Position numbers and translations under genes: made by a program
Notes under the pieces: generated by a model
Database searches by the model: none
Told to the model about the DNA's origin: nothing
What the model saw: only the letters and a program-made list of their open reading frames with translations
Shown here: positions 1 to 11,352 of the stretch, piece by piece
How the letters are laid out: each line of letters starts with the position of its first letter
Numbering within the stretch: the stretch's first letter is position 1
Assembly (NCBI GenBank): GCA_032718475.1
Contig: JAUCBJ010005370.1
Span: 1 to 64,000, forward strand
From: Nemertoderma westbladi
Taxonomy: Eukaryota > Xenacoelomorpha > Nemertodermatida > Nemertodermatidae
Direction of reading: 5' to 3'
Length of the DNA stretch: 64,000 bases

Positions 1-29
1 GGGCACTGCTGGCGAAGTAAAGACGAGGT

Positions 30-158
30 CTAATAAGGAGTTTTGACGAGGTCGTCTTCGCTCCCGTTTACAGGGATGATGTCGTCTTTAGTAAAGGATT
101 TACCGCAGAGATGGCAGTTGTCGAAATGGACAGCCTTGAAGGCGCGATCAGAGAAAAC
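30..158 (-). pseudogene. RTF2-like coding fragment (zinc-binding C-terminal half of the U-box/RING-like region)
   Basis: An open stretch of about 42 codons ends at a TAG (32-30). It reads VFSDRAFKAVHFDNCHLCGK followed by SFTKDDIIPVNGSEDDLVKT. This resembles the segment of replication termination factor 2 (RTF2) that in vertebrates has a VFSERALK start, a CHxCG knuckle, a DDVI stretch and an NGT/NGS turn. RTF2 is a nuclear replication-fork protein with RING-like folds. Only this piece is seen. Homology starts abruptly at 158, and the frame stops two codons after the conserved KT, where RTF2 normally continues. A pyrimidine tract and CAG (176-192) lie just upstream, so it could be an exon with a weak 5' edge. 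It lies 60 bp downstream of the last visible ST13 exon on the same strand, inside what should be the final ST13 intron. It is either a broken retro-copy or transposed piece, or an exon of a neighbouring gene that overlaps ST13. Assignment is from remembered motif similarity only. Confidence 0.5.
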
Positions 159-218
159 GCGGTATAATAGAATAACTGAAAAGAGAGTAGTAGTAGTAAT
201 ATTAGTAGTAAAACCAAC

Positions 219-455
219 CTGCATCGCTTCTAATATCTCCGGGTCGTTAAATAAATCCTGTATCCCTCCAGGCATCCCACCAGGCATACCTCCAGGCATC
301 CCTCCAGGCATCCCTCCAGGCATGGACCCCGAACCAAATGGTTCATCTCCCCCGTGTGGTCTCGTTCCTGCTGATCGTTTATCGGCCTCTTCCTTTGCGC
401 GTTTACGTGCCGCCAACCGTCTTTTGATTTCCTTATCTTTGTGTTTTTGCTCGTA
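219..455 (-). CDS. ST13: ST13 exon 4 (charged helix, GGMP repeats, first DP motif)
   Basis: This exon has 237 nt (79 codons) in phase 0 at both ends. The acceptor is ...CCCTGTAG before TACGAG, and the donor is CAG/GTTGGT. It encodes residues about 242-320. A highly charged Lys/Arg/Glu helix (starting YEQKHKDKEIKRR) matches the Hip segment that follows the TPRs. Next comes a GT/GG linker, then five perfect MPGG repeats (GGMP repeats, a Hip hallmark), then IQDLFNDPEILEAMQ, the first DP-type motif. Human Hip continues from here with a second DP motif and ends about 45 residues later; that part is outside the window. The GGMP codons are themselves a 12-bp tandem repeat (about 270-325). The opposite strand is also open over this exon, but that is a shadow of the repeat. 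Confidence 0.92.
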
Positions 456-659
456 CTACAGGGTTAAACATGTTACAGCTATGATTAAAGATGATTAAAA
501 GTTATAATGCATCAATTGAAAATGTCCACTAAAGAGTCAAAGTTTGTCCAATCTTCCTTTGCTTCGTGGTTGCATTTCCTTTAGGAAATAATAATAATAA
601 TATAATAATAATATGGCTTATTTACTTGCTCACCTTCTAAAAAGAGTCATGCAGTTGGC

Positions 660-860
660 ATGAACTAAAATAACTGGGGTACTGTCTTGTAAGTCAACAT
701 TTTGAAATGCATACTGCTCCAAAAAGCAAATAAGTAGAAATAAAGTGTAAGATACATTTTGGCTGGACTATTATAAATTGTAATATTAAAAAAAAAAAAA
801 AAACAATATTGAAGACCCTTAGCGGCTAGAGCCAAAAAATATATTTTTGACTTAAATGCT
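660..860 (-). repeat. Dispersed about 200-bp repeat, copy 1
   Basis: The stretch with AAGTCAACATTTTGAAATGC, AAGTGTAAGATACATTTTGG, an A-run and ACCCTTAGCGGCTAGAGCC is the diverged reverse complement of 39520-39715. Two dispersed copies in one window suggest a middle-repetitive family; its class is unknown. Confidence 0.6.
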
Positions 861-1157
861 ACTACTTCGTTATGCTTTATTTTCAGAAGTTGTTATCTGT
901 TTTTTTTAATTAGCATGGTCGATTACGTGAAAAAATTCGAGCAGAATTGATACCAATTCGATGCCAAAAACTTAAAATTGGTTGAAAAAGTATTTGAAAA
1001 ATAAAAAATTTCATTCCGAGATAATTTCCTTTCACTTTTGAACGCCTATGCTCCCAACTCAAGGAACTGCACTGTTTCAAAGGTGGTGATGCTGCATCCA
1101 TTTCTCATCGTCAATTGGCATGGGCGCGGAGCGTCACAGTGAGTAAGGAAACCTGAG

Positions 1158-1487
1158 CTATATAACATTGGAGGTGCCTCATTGGTTCCCCCAAGCTTGA
1201 CACTAGAACAAAGCCGCCTCCGCTTTGCAGGACATTGCTTTCGCCTTGAGGACCAGCCAGTTCATAATCTTGTACTTTGGCAGCCTCATGGAGTGAATAA
1301 GCATGGTGGACAGCCCATGACTTTCTTGAGACGCATCTTAAAGGACACTGGCCTTAAAGATGCGGATGATCTAGCAAATGTCATGGGTGATAGGGAGTTG
1401 TGGTGGCGCAATTTTGTCGACAAGCCGGCACAGCATTCTTAAAAATGCAGCTGCAATGCAGCATGCCGATACTAATAGTAGTAGTAA
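1158..1487 (+). mobile_element. 5'-truncated RTE-like LINE, 3' end only
   Basis: This copy aligns almost base for base with the 3' ends of the larger LINE copies (5093-5420 and 27288-27608). It carries the last 80 or so codons of the polymerase ORF: RLRFAGHCFR, then LVLWQPHGVNKHGGQPMTFL, and ends KPAQHS-stop. A roughly 45-bp 3' UTR follows (ATGCAGCTGCAATGCAGCATG) and then a short (TAG)n tail. This is a typical dead-on-arrival target-primed insertion, in antisense to ST13 in intron 3. Confidence 0.88.
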
Positions 1488-1558
1488 GTGTATCCAATAG
1501 CGAATCGTTATGAGGCCAACATCAATAATGGTAAAAATTAATACAATAAAATAAATAC

Positions 1559-1802
1559 CTTATTACGATGTTGAGTGAGTTTATTAGCGTTTGGTAAGCA
1601 CTTCTGGAGCCATCCGTTGGAGGTCTCGTCGAAATCAATCCTACACGCGGTACCCAGATGCGAGACAGCATCCTCCCAATGACCCAACAACATATGGGCC
1701 CGTCCCTTCCATTTGTGGCTCTGTACCGAGTCGGGATTGAGTCCAATACCCCGAGAACAGTCCCGAATAGCTGACAGCGGTTTCTTCAATTGAACGTAGC
1801 AC
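1559..1802 (-). CDS. ST13: ST13 exon 3 (second TPR and third helix pair)
   Basis: This exon has 244 nt. It starts with the third base of a codon split with exon 2 (CG/G, Arg160) and then has 81 codons. The acceptor is TTTACTTTATGTATAG and the donor AAG/GTATTT. Residues about 161-241 begin CYVQLKKPLSAIRDCSRGIG and include LNPDSVQSHKWKGRAHMLLG and HWEDAV, closely matching Hip TPR2-TPR3 (human KLQKPNAAIRDC, NPDSAQPYKWRGKAHRLLG, HWEEA). The TPR domain holds the Hsc70 ATPase-domain contact. The exon is intact with no stop or frameshift. Only about 30 bp separates its acceptor from the first unit of the giant intron 2 minisatellite. Confidence 0.94.
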
Positions 1803-1830
1803 CTATACATAAAGTAAATCGTAAGAAACA

Positions 1831-3642
1831 TAGGAATAGACAGGGACGCTCTGTGGGTTGGGTACCTACCGGGCCCTCTTGGCATAGACAGAGATGATCT
1901 GTGGGTACCTACCGGGCCCTCTTGGCATAGACAGAGACGCTCTGTGGGTTGGGTACCTACCGGGCCCTCTTGGCATAGACAGAGATGATCTGTGGGTACC
2001 TACCGGGCCCTCTTGGCATAGACAGAGACGATCTGTGGGTTGGGTACCTACCGGGCCCTCTTGGCATAGACAGAGACGCTCTGTGGGTTGGGTACCTACC
2101 GGGCCCTCTTGGCATAGACAGAGATGATCTGTGGGTACCTACCGGGCCCTCTTGGCATAGACAGAGACGATCTGTGGGTTGGGTACCTACCGGGCCCTCT
2201 TGGCATAGACAGAGACGATCTGTGGGTACCTACCGGGCCCTCTTGGCATAGACAGAGATGATCTGTGGGTACCTACCGGGCCCTCTTGGCATAGACAGAG
2301 ACGATCTGTGGGTTGGGTACCTACCGGGCCCTCTTGGCATAGACAGAGACGATCTGTGGGTACCTACTGGGCCCTCTTGGCATAGACAGAGACGATCTGT
2401 GGGTTGGGTACCTACCGGGCCGTCTTGGCATAGACAGAGACGATCTGTGGGTACCTACTGGGCCCTCTTAGCATAGACAGAGACGCTCTGTGGGTTGGGT
2501 ACCTACCGGGCCCTCTTGGCATAGACAGAGACGCTCTGTGGGTTGGGTACCTACCGGGCCCTCTTGGCATAGACAGAGATGATCTGTGGGTACCTACCGG
2601 GCCCTCTTGGCATAGACAGAGACGATCTGTGGGTTGGGTACCTACCGGGCCCTCTTGGCATAGACAGAGACGATCTGTGGGTACCTACCGGGCCCTCTTG
2701 GCATAGACAGAGATGATCTGTGGGTACCTACCGGGCCCTCTTGGCATAGACAGAGACGATCTGTGGGTTGGGTACCTACCGGGCCCTCTTGGCATAGACA
2801 GAGACGATCTGTGGGTACCTACCGGGCCCTCTTGGCATAGACAGAGATGATCTGTGGGTACCTACCGGGCCCTCTTGGCATAGACAGAGACGCTCTGTGG
2901 GTTGGGTACCTACCAGGCCCTCTTGGCATAGACAGAGACGATCTGTGGGTTGGGTACCTACCGGGCCCTCTTGGCATAGACAGAGACGATCTGTGGGTTG
3001 GGTACCTACCGGGCCCTCTTGGCATAGACAGAGACGATCTGTGGGTACCTACTGGGCCCTCTTGGCATAGGCAGGGACGCTCTGTGGGTACCTACCGGGC
3101 CCTCTTGGCATAGACAGGGATGCTCTGTGGGTTGGGTACCTACCGGGCCCTCTTGGCATAGACAGAGATGATCTGTGGGTACCTACCGGGCCCTCTTGGC
3201 ATAGACAGAGACGATCTGTGGGTTGGGTACCTACCGGGCCCTCTTGGCATAGACAGAGACGATCTGTGTGTACCTACTGGGCCCTCTTGGCATAGGCAGG
3301 GACGCTCTGTGGGTACCTACCGGGCCCTCTTGGCATAGACAGGGATGCTCTGTGGGTTGGGTACCTACCGGGCCCTCTTGGCATAGACAGAGACGATCTG
3401 TGGGTTGGGTACCTACCGGGCCCTCTTGGCATAGGCATAGGGACGCTCTGTGGGTTGGGTAACTACCGGGCCCTCTTGGCATAGACAGAGATGATCTGTG
3501 GGTACCTACCGGGCCCTCTTGGCATAGACAGAGACGATCTGTGGGTTGGGTACCTACCGGGCCCTCTTGGCATAGACAGAGATGATCTGTGGGTACCTAC
3601 CGGGCCCTCTTGGCATAGACAGATACGCTCTGTGGGTTGGGT
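1831..3642 (-). repeat. ST13 exon/donor-derived minisatellite, block 1
   Basis: Tandem units of 48 and 43 bp, about 39 units, with no spacers. On the minus strand the 48-bp unit reads AACCCACAGAGCGTCCCTG then YCTATGCCAAGAGGGCCCG then GTAGGTACCC. The first 38 bases equal the last 38 bases of ST13 exon 2, and the last 10 equal its donor and intron start. The 43-bp form lacks CCAAC at the junction. The left edge abuts exon 3's acceptor. The block is split from the next one by a LINE at 3643. Confidence 0.95.
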
Positions 3643-5420
3643 ATCGATTAATCTGCTTACTGGGCGGAAAAGCCAACCAACCACCAAGGTTAAGGCTGAA
3701 TCACCAGCCGATTGCCTGAATGGTTGGAAAGCCCACTTTGAAAAGCTCCTCAATAACGACAGGGTATTGCCTGATAACTTTATAGAAGTAAAAGTGTCTG
3801 AGTCTGTACTCCCAGATATTCCCATTGGCGATATCTCCTTTGCAGAAGTGAAGGCTGCTGCAAAGAGCATTAAGACCAATCGTGCCAGTGGAGTAGATGG
3901 TGTTCCCCCTGAGGTCTTTAAAATACCTGAGTGTTTAAAGCTCATCTATCCCATCATAGTAGACATGTACCGAACAACAAGAGTCCCACAAGAAATGAAA
4001 ACAAATAAGTTGGTGCCAGTTCCCAAGAAGGGCAACCTAACACTCTATGGTTCTTTTCGGGGAATCTCATTGATCTCGATTGCTGCAAAGCTATACAATA
4101 GGATTCTATTAAATCGCATCAGGGATCCCATTGAGAGACTGCTCCGTGGAAATCAGAATGGGTTCCGTAAAGGTCGTGGGACCATGGAGCCCATTTTGGC
4201 ACTTAGAAGGATAATTGAAGAGTTATCAAAAAAGAAAGACAGGCATCTGGCTGTTATCTTTGTTGACTTCTTCAAGGCCTTTGATTCAGTCTCTCGCTCA
4301 CGTATGTTCAGCATACTTTCATTATATGGGATTCCTGATTAAATTATTGCAGCAATCAGATCAGTATACGATGGTTCGACAACATTTGTGTCTACTGTTG
4401 ATGGTGACACAGAACCATTTGAAGTGTTATGGGGCATCCTCCAAGGAGACACACTTGCACCATTCTTGTTCATTATTGTGGTTGACTATGTTCTACGCAT
4501 GTCCTTAGATCATCATAATGATGATGGGGTGATGATAACTCCACCTACTGGCTCCAGAAGTCGAGGAAATCCTGCCAAGTACCTAACTGATCTAGACTTT
4601 GCTGATGACTTAGGAGTACTCTCAGAATCATTAGAGGGAGCCCAACGGCTCCTCAGCTCATTAGAACATGCTGCTTCTAGTGTTGGTCTTTTTATTAACT
4701 CCAGAAAGACCAAAATTCTGACAGTTAACTTTGAAAGTCCTCAGCAAGTCTCTGATCGGATGAGCATAAGCTCAAAGGATGGTATGCTTGAGCATGTGGA
4801 CGACTTCTGTTACCTGGGATCATGGATCCGGAAGTCAGGTGAGGACCTTCGAATACGTAAGGGAAAGGCATGGGCAGCCTTGAATAGGCTTTCCAGGATT
4901 TGGAAGTCACCGAGAATTAATCGGAAACTTAAGGTCCGATTATTTAGAGCAGCAGTAGTTCCAGTACTCCTCTACGGGAGTCCATGCTGGGCTCTAACTG
5001 CTGAGGACACCAAATCTCTGGATGGCACATTCACAAGAATGCTACGCCGGGTTCATTGTGTCAAGTACAATGCACACATCTCCAACCAGACACTATATAA
5101 CATTGGAGGTGTCTCATTGGTTCCCCCAAGCTTGACACTAGAACAAAATCGCCTCCGCTTTGCAGGACATTGCTTTCGCCGTGAGGACCAGCCAGTGCAT
5201 AATCTTGTACTTTGGCAGCCTCATGGAGTGAATAAGCATGGTGGACAGCCCATGACTTTCTTGAGACGCATCTTAAAGGACACTGGCCTTAAAGATGCGG
5301 ATGATCTAGCAAATGTCATGGGTGATAGGGAGTTGTGGCGGTGCAATTTTGTTGACAAGCCGGCACAGCATTCTTAAAAATGCAGCTGCAATGCAGCATG
5401 CCGATCCTAGTAGTAGTAGT
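3643..5420 (+). mobile_element. RTE-like LINE copy 2, 5'-truncated, one nonsense codon
   Basis: This non-LTR retrotransposon lacks its 5' end. It retains the reverse transcriptase and C-terminal domain in a single frame (codons starting at bases congruent to 2 mod 3). RT motifs visible are GNQNGFRKGRGT (about 4147-4182), FVDFFKAFDSV (motif A, about 4258-4290), GILQGDTLAPFLF (motif B, about 4430-4470) and DLDFADDLG (motif C, 4589-4615). The C-terminus has LYGSPCWAL and RLRFAGHCFRR, ends KPAQHS at 5377, and is followed by a 3' UTR and (TAG)n tail. A TAA at 4340-4342 replaces the GAA present in the copy at 26529, so this copy is dead. It inserted into the middle of the ST13 minisatellite in antisense. 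No RNase H domain was seen. The RTE-type assignment is by general motif style and short tail. Confidence 0.88.
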
Positions 5421-6029
5421 ACTTACCGGGCCCTCTTAGCATAGACAGGGATGCTCTGTGGGTTGGGTACCTACCGGGCCCTCTTGGCATAGACAGAGAC
5501 GATCTGTGGGTACCTACTGGGCCCTCTTGGCATAGGCAGAGACGCTCTGTGGGTTGGGTACCTACCGGGCCCTCTTGGTATAGACAGGGACGCTCTGTGG
5601 GTTGGGTACCTACTGGGCCCTCTTGCCATAGACAGGGACGCTCTGTGGGCACCTACCGGGCCCTCTTGGCATAGGCAGGTACGCTCTGTGGGTACCTACC
5701 GGGCCCTCTTGGCATAGGCAGGGACGCTCTGTGGGTACCTACCGGGCCCTCTTGGCATAGACAGGGATGCTCTGTGGGTTGGGTACCTACCGGGCCCTCT
5801 TGGCATAGACAGGGACGCTCTGTGGGTACCTACCGGGCCCTCTTGTCATAGACAGGGACGCTCTGTGGGTACCTACTGGACCCTCTTGGCATATCTAGGG
5901 ACGCTCTGTGGGTACCAACTGGGCCCTCTTGGCATAGACAGGGACGCTCTGTGGGTACCTACCGGGCCCTCTTGGAATAGGCAGGGATGCTCTGTGGGTA
6001 CCTACCGGGCCCTCTTGGCATAGACAGAG

Positions 6030-8340
6030 ACGATCTGTGGGTACCTACCGGGCCCTCTTGGCATAGACAAGGACACTCTGTGGGTACCTACCGGGCCCTC
6101 TTGGCATAGACAGGGATGCTCTGTGGGTTGGGTACCTACCGGGCCCTCTTGGCATAGACAGGGATGCTCTGTGGGTTGGGTACCTACCGGGCCCTCTTGG
6201 CATAGGCAGGGATGCTCTGTGGGTTGGATACCTACCGGGCCCTCTTGGCATAGACAGGGATGTTCTGTGGGTTAAGTACGTACCAGGCCCTCTTGGCATA
6301 GACAGGGATGCTCTGTGGGTTGGGTACCTACCGGGCCCTCTTGGCATAGACAGGGACGCTCTGTGGGTTGGGTACCTACCGGGCCCTTTTGGCATAGACA
6401 GGGATGTTCTGTGGGTTAAGTACCTACCAGGCCCTCTTGGCATAGACAAGGATGCTCTGTGGGTTGGGTACCTACCGGGCCCTCTTGGCATAGACAGGGA
6501 CGCTCTGTGGGTTGGGTACCTACCGGGCCCTTTTGGCATAGACAGGGATGCTCTGTGGGTTGGGTACCTACCGGGCCCTCTTGGCATAGACAGGGACGCT
6601 CTGTGGGTTGGGTACCTACCGGGCCCTCTTGGCATAGACAGGGACGCTCTGTGGGTACCTACCGGGCCCTTTTGGCATAGACAGGGATGCTTTGTGGGTT
6701 GGGTACCTACCGGGCCCTCTTGGCATAGACAGAGATGATCTGTGGGTACCTACCGGGCCCTCTTGGCATAGACAGGGACGCTCTGTGGGTTGGGTACCTA
6801 CCGGGCCCTCTTGGCATAGACAGGGATGTTCTGTGGGTTAAGTACCTACCAGGCCCTCTTGGCATAGACAGGGATGCTCTGTGGGTTGGGTACCTACCGG
6901 GCCCTTTTGGCATAGACAGGGATGCTCTGTGGGTTGGGTACCTACCGGGCCCTTTTGGCATAGACAGGGATGCTCTGTGGGTTGGGTACCTACCAGGCCC
7001 TCTTGGCATAGACAGAGACGATCTGTGGGTTGGGTACCTACCGGGCCCTCTTGGCATAGACAGGGATGTTCTGTGGGTTAAGTACCTACCAGGCCCTCTT
7101 GGCATAGACAGGGATGTTCTGTGGGTTAAGTACCTACCAGGCCCTCTTGGCATAGACAGGGACGCTCTGTGGGTTGGGTACCTACCGGGCCCTCTTGGCA
7201 TAGACAGGGATGCTCTGTGGGTTGGGTACCTACCAGGCCCTCTTGGCATAGACAGAGACGATCTGTGGGTTGGGTACCTACCGGGCCCTCTTGGCATAGA
7301 CAGGGATGCTCTGTGGGTTGGGTACCTACCAGGCCCTCTTGGCATAGACAGAGACGATCTGTGGGTTGGGTACCTACCGGGCCCTCTTGGCATAGACAGG
7401 GATGTTCTGTGGGTTAAGTACCTACCAGGCCCTCTTGGCATAGGCAGGGACGCTCTGTGGGTTGGGTACCTACCGGGCCCTCTTGGCATAGACAGGGATG
7501 CTCTGTGGGTTGGGTACCTACCAGGCCCTCTTGGCATAGACAGAGACGATCTGTGGGTTGGGTACCTACCGGGCCCTCTTGGCATAGACAGGGATGCTCT
7601 GTGGGTTGGGTACCTACCGGGCCCTTTTGGCATAGACAGGGATGCTCTGTGGGTTGGGTACCTACCGGGCCCTTTTGGCATAGACAGGGATGCTCTGTGG
7701 GTTGGGTACCTACCGGGCCCTTTTGGCATAGACAGGGATGCTCTGTGGGTTGGGTACCTACCGGGCCCTCTTGGCATAGACAGGGATGCTCTGTGGGTTG
7801 GGTACCTACCAGGCCCTCTTGGCATAGACAGAGACGATCTGTGGATTGGGTACCTACCGGGCCCTCTTGGCATAGACAGGGATGCTCTGTGGGTTGGGTA
7901 CCTACCGGGCCCTCTTGGCATAGACAGAGATGCCCTGTGGGTAACTACCGGGCCCTCTTGGCATAGACATGGATGCTGTGTGGGTTGGGTACCCTCCGGG
8001 CCCTCTTGGCATAGACAGAGATGCCCTGTGGGTACCTACCGGGCCCTCTTGGCATAGACATGGATGCTCTGTGGGTTGGGTACCTACCAGGCCCTCTTGG
8101 CATAGACAGAGACGATCTGTGGGTTGGGTACCTACCGGGCCCTCTTGGCATAGACAGGGATGCTCTGTGGGTTGGGTACCTACCGGGCCCTCTTGGCATA
8201 GACAGAGATGCCCTGTGGGTACCTACCGGGCCCTCTTGGCATAGACAGGGATGCTCTGTGGGTTGGGTACCTACCGGGCCCTCTTGGCATAGACAGAGAT
8301 GCCCTGTGGGTACCTACCGGGCCCTCTTGGCATAGACAGA
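6030..8340. repeat. Higher-order duplication within the minisatellite, copy A
   Basis: The order of variant units from about 6040 to 8340 is repeated at about 8905-11352. The offset is 2868 bp at the left end (ACAAGGACACTC at 6068 and 8936) and 3012 bp from about 6700 onward. The difference of 144 bp equals three 48-bp units. Confidence 0.85.
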
Positions 8341-8904
8341 GATGATCTGTGGGTACCTACCGGGCCCTCTTGGCATAGACATGGATGCTGTGTGGGTTGG
8401 GTACCTACCGGGCCCTCTTGGCATAGACAGGGATGCTCTGTGGGTTGGGTACCTACCGGGCCCTTTTGGCATAGACAGGGATGCTCTGTGGGTTGGGTAC
8501 CTACCGGGCCCTCTTGGCATAGACAGAGACGATCTGTGGGTTGGGTACCTACCGGGCCCTCTTGGCATAGACAGAGATGCTCTGTGGGTTGGGTACCTAC
8601 CAGGCCCTCTTGGCATAGACAGAGACGATCTGTGGGTACCTACCGGGCCCTCTTGGCATAGACAGAGACGATCTGTGGGTACCTACTGGGCCCTCTTGGC
8701 ATAGACAGGGATGCTCTGTGGGTTGGGTACCTACCAGGCCCTCTTGGCATAGACAGAGACGATCTGTGGGTTGGGTACCTACCGGGCCCTCTTGGCATAG
8801 ACAGAGACGATCTGTGGGTTGGGTACCTACCGGGCCCTCTTGGCATAGACAGAGACGATCTGTGGGTACCTACCGGGCCCTCTTGGCATAGACAGAGACG
8901 ATCT

Positions 8905-11352
8905 GTGGGTACCTACCGGGCCCTCTTGGCATAGACAAGGACACTCTGTGGGTACCTACCGGGCCCTCTTGGCATAGACAGGGATGCTCTGTGGGTTGGG
9001 TACCTACCGGGCCCTCTTGGCATAGACAGGGATGCTCTGTGGGTTGGGTACCTACCGGGCCCTCTTGGCATAGGCAGGGATGCTCTGTGGGTTGGATACC
9101 TACCGGGCCCTCTTGGCATAGACAGGGATGTTCTGTGGGTTAAGTACCTACCAGGCCCTCTTGGCATAGACAGGGATGCTCTGTGGGTTGGGTACCTACC
9201 GGGCCCTCTTGGCATAGACAGGGACGCTCTGTGGGTTGGGTACCTACCGGGCCCTTTTGGCATAGACAGGGATGTTCTGTGGGTTAAGTACCTACCAGGC
9301 CCTCTTGGCATAGACAAGGATGCTCTGTGGGTTGGGTACCTACCGGGCCCTCTTGGCATAGACAGGGACGCTCTGTGGGTTGGGTACCTACCGGGCCCTT
9401 TTGGCATAGACAGGGATGCTCTGTGGGTTGGGTACCTACCGGGCCCTCTTGGCATAGACAGGGACGCTCTGTGGGTTGGGTACCTACCGGGCCCTCTTGG
9501 CATAGGCAGGGATGCTCTGTGGGTTGGATACCTACCGGGCCCTCTTGGCATAGACAGGGATGTTCTGTGGGTTAAGTACCTACCAGGCCCTCTTGGCATA
9601 GACAGGGATGCTCTGTGGGTTGGGTACCTACCGGGCCCTCTTGGCATAGACAGGGACGCTCTGTGGGTACCTACCGGGCCCTTTTGGCATAGACAGGGAT
9701 GCTTTGTGGGTTGGGTACCTACCGGGCCCTCTTGGCATAGACAGAGATGATCTGTGGGTACCTACCGGGCCCTCTTGGCATAGACAGGGACGCTCTGTGG
9801 GTTGGGTACCTACCGGGCCCTCTTGGCATAGACAGGGATGTTCTGTGGGTTAAGTACCTACCAGGCCCTCTTGGCATAGACAGGGATGCTCTGTGGGTTG
9901 GGTACCTACCGGGCCCTTTTGGCATAGACAGGGATGCTCTGTGGGTTGGGTACCTACCGGGCCCTTTTGGCATAGACAGGGATGCTCTGTGGGTTGGGTA
10001 CCTACCAGGCCCTCTTGGCATAGACAGAGACGATCTGTGGGTTGGGTACCTACCGGGCCCTCTTGGCATAGACAGGGATGTTCTGTGGGTTAAGTACCTA
10101 CCAGGCCCTCTTGGCATAGACAGGGATGTTCTGTGGGTTAAGTACCTACCAGGCCCTCTTGGCATAGACAGGGACGCTCTGTGGGTTGGGTACCTACCGG
10201 GCCCTCTTGGCATAGACAGGGATGCTCTGTGGGTTGGGTACCTACCAGGCCCTCTTGGCATAGACAGAGACGATCTGTGGGTTGGGTACCTACCGGGCCC
10301 TCTTGGCATAGACAGGGATGCTCTGTGGGTTGGGTACCTACCAGGCCCTCTTGGCATAGACAGAGACGATCTGTGGGTTGGGTACCTACCGGGCCCTCTT
10401 GGCATAGACAGGGATGTTCTGTGGGTTAAGTACCTACCAGGCCCTCTTGGCATAGACAGGGACGCTCTGTGGGTTGGGTACCTACCGGGCCCTCTTGGCA
10501 TAGACAGGGATGCTCTGTGGGTTGGGTACCTACCAGGCCCTCTTGGCATAGACAGAGACGATCTGTGGGTTGGGTACCTACCGGGCCCTCTTGGCATAGA
10601 CAGGGATGCTCTGTGGGTTGGGTACCTACCGGGCCCTTTTGGCATAGACAGGGATGCTCTGTGGGTTGGGTACCTACCGGGCCCTTTTGGCATAGACAGG
10701 GATGCTCTGTGGGTTGGGTACCTACCGGGCCCTTTTGGCATAGACAGGGATGCTCTGTGGGTTGGGTACCTACCGGGCCCTCTTGGCATAGACAGGGATG
10801 CTCTGTGGGTTGGGTACCTACCAGGCCCTCTTGGCATAGACAGAGACGATCTGTGGATTGGGTACCTACCGGGCCCTCTTGGCATAGACAGGGATGCTCT
10901 GTGGGTTGGGTACCTACCGGGCCCTCTTGGCATAGACAGAGATGCCCTGTGGGTAACTACCGGGCCCTCTTGGCATAGACATGGATGCTGTGTGGGTTGG
11001 GTACCCTCCGGGCCCTCTTGGCATAGACAGAGATGCCCTGTGGGTACCTACCGGGCCCTCTTGGCATAGACATGGATGCTCTGTGGGTTGGGTACCTACC
11101 AGGCCCTCTTGGCATAGACAGAGACGATCTGTGGGTTGGGTACCTACCGGGCCCTCTTGGCATAGACAGGGATGCTCTGTGGGTTGGGTACCTACCGGGC
11201 CCTCTTGGCATAGACAGAGATGCCCTGTGGGTACCTACCGGGCCCTCTTGGCATAGACAGGGATGCTCTGTGGGTTGGGTACCTACCGGGCCCTCTTGGC
11301 ATAGACAGAGATGCCCTGTGGGTACCTACCGGGCCCTCTTGGCATAGACATG
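8905..11352. repeat. Higher-order duplication within the minisatellite, copy B
   Basis: Near-identical second copy of the block at about 6030-8340, carrying three extra 48-bp units around 9480-9620. From 11350 onward it continues into further reiterations of a roughly 140-bp sub-block (ATGGATGCTGTGTGGG variant at 11350 and 11580). Confidence 0.85.

Larger units (their letters stand above)
456..1558 (-). other. ST13 intron 3
   Basis: A 1.1-kb AT-rich intron between exons 3 and 4. It contains a poly-A/AAT-rich tract (583-612, 787-803), a roughly 200-bp dispersed repeat (about 660-860) related in inverted orientation to 39520-39715, and the 3' end of an RTE-like LINE (1158-1487). No further coding potential was seen. 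Confidence 0.8.

Noticed and set aside
43-498. 151-codon plus-strand frame with IPPG repeats
   Set aside because: Antisense shadow of the GGMP repeats in ST13 exon 4.
4215-4508. 97-codon frame within LINE copy 2 (and its twin at 26406)
   Set aside because: Alternative-frame shadow of the RT coding sequence; it appears in both copies only because the LINEs are nearly identical.
6735-8057. Plus-strand 440-codon frame GYLPGPLGIDRDALWV repeated (and its copy at 9747-11069)
   Set aside because: It is a translation of the ST13-derived 48-bp minisatellite on the antisense strand. It has no homology, no start context and no splice evidence, and is open only because the unit lacks stops in that frame.
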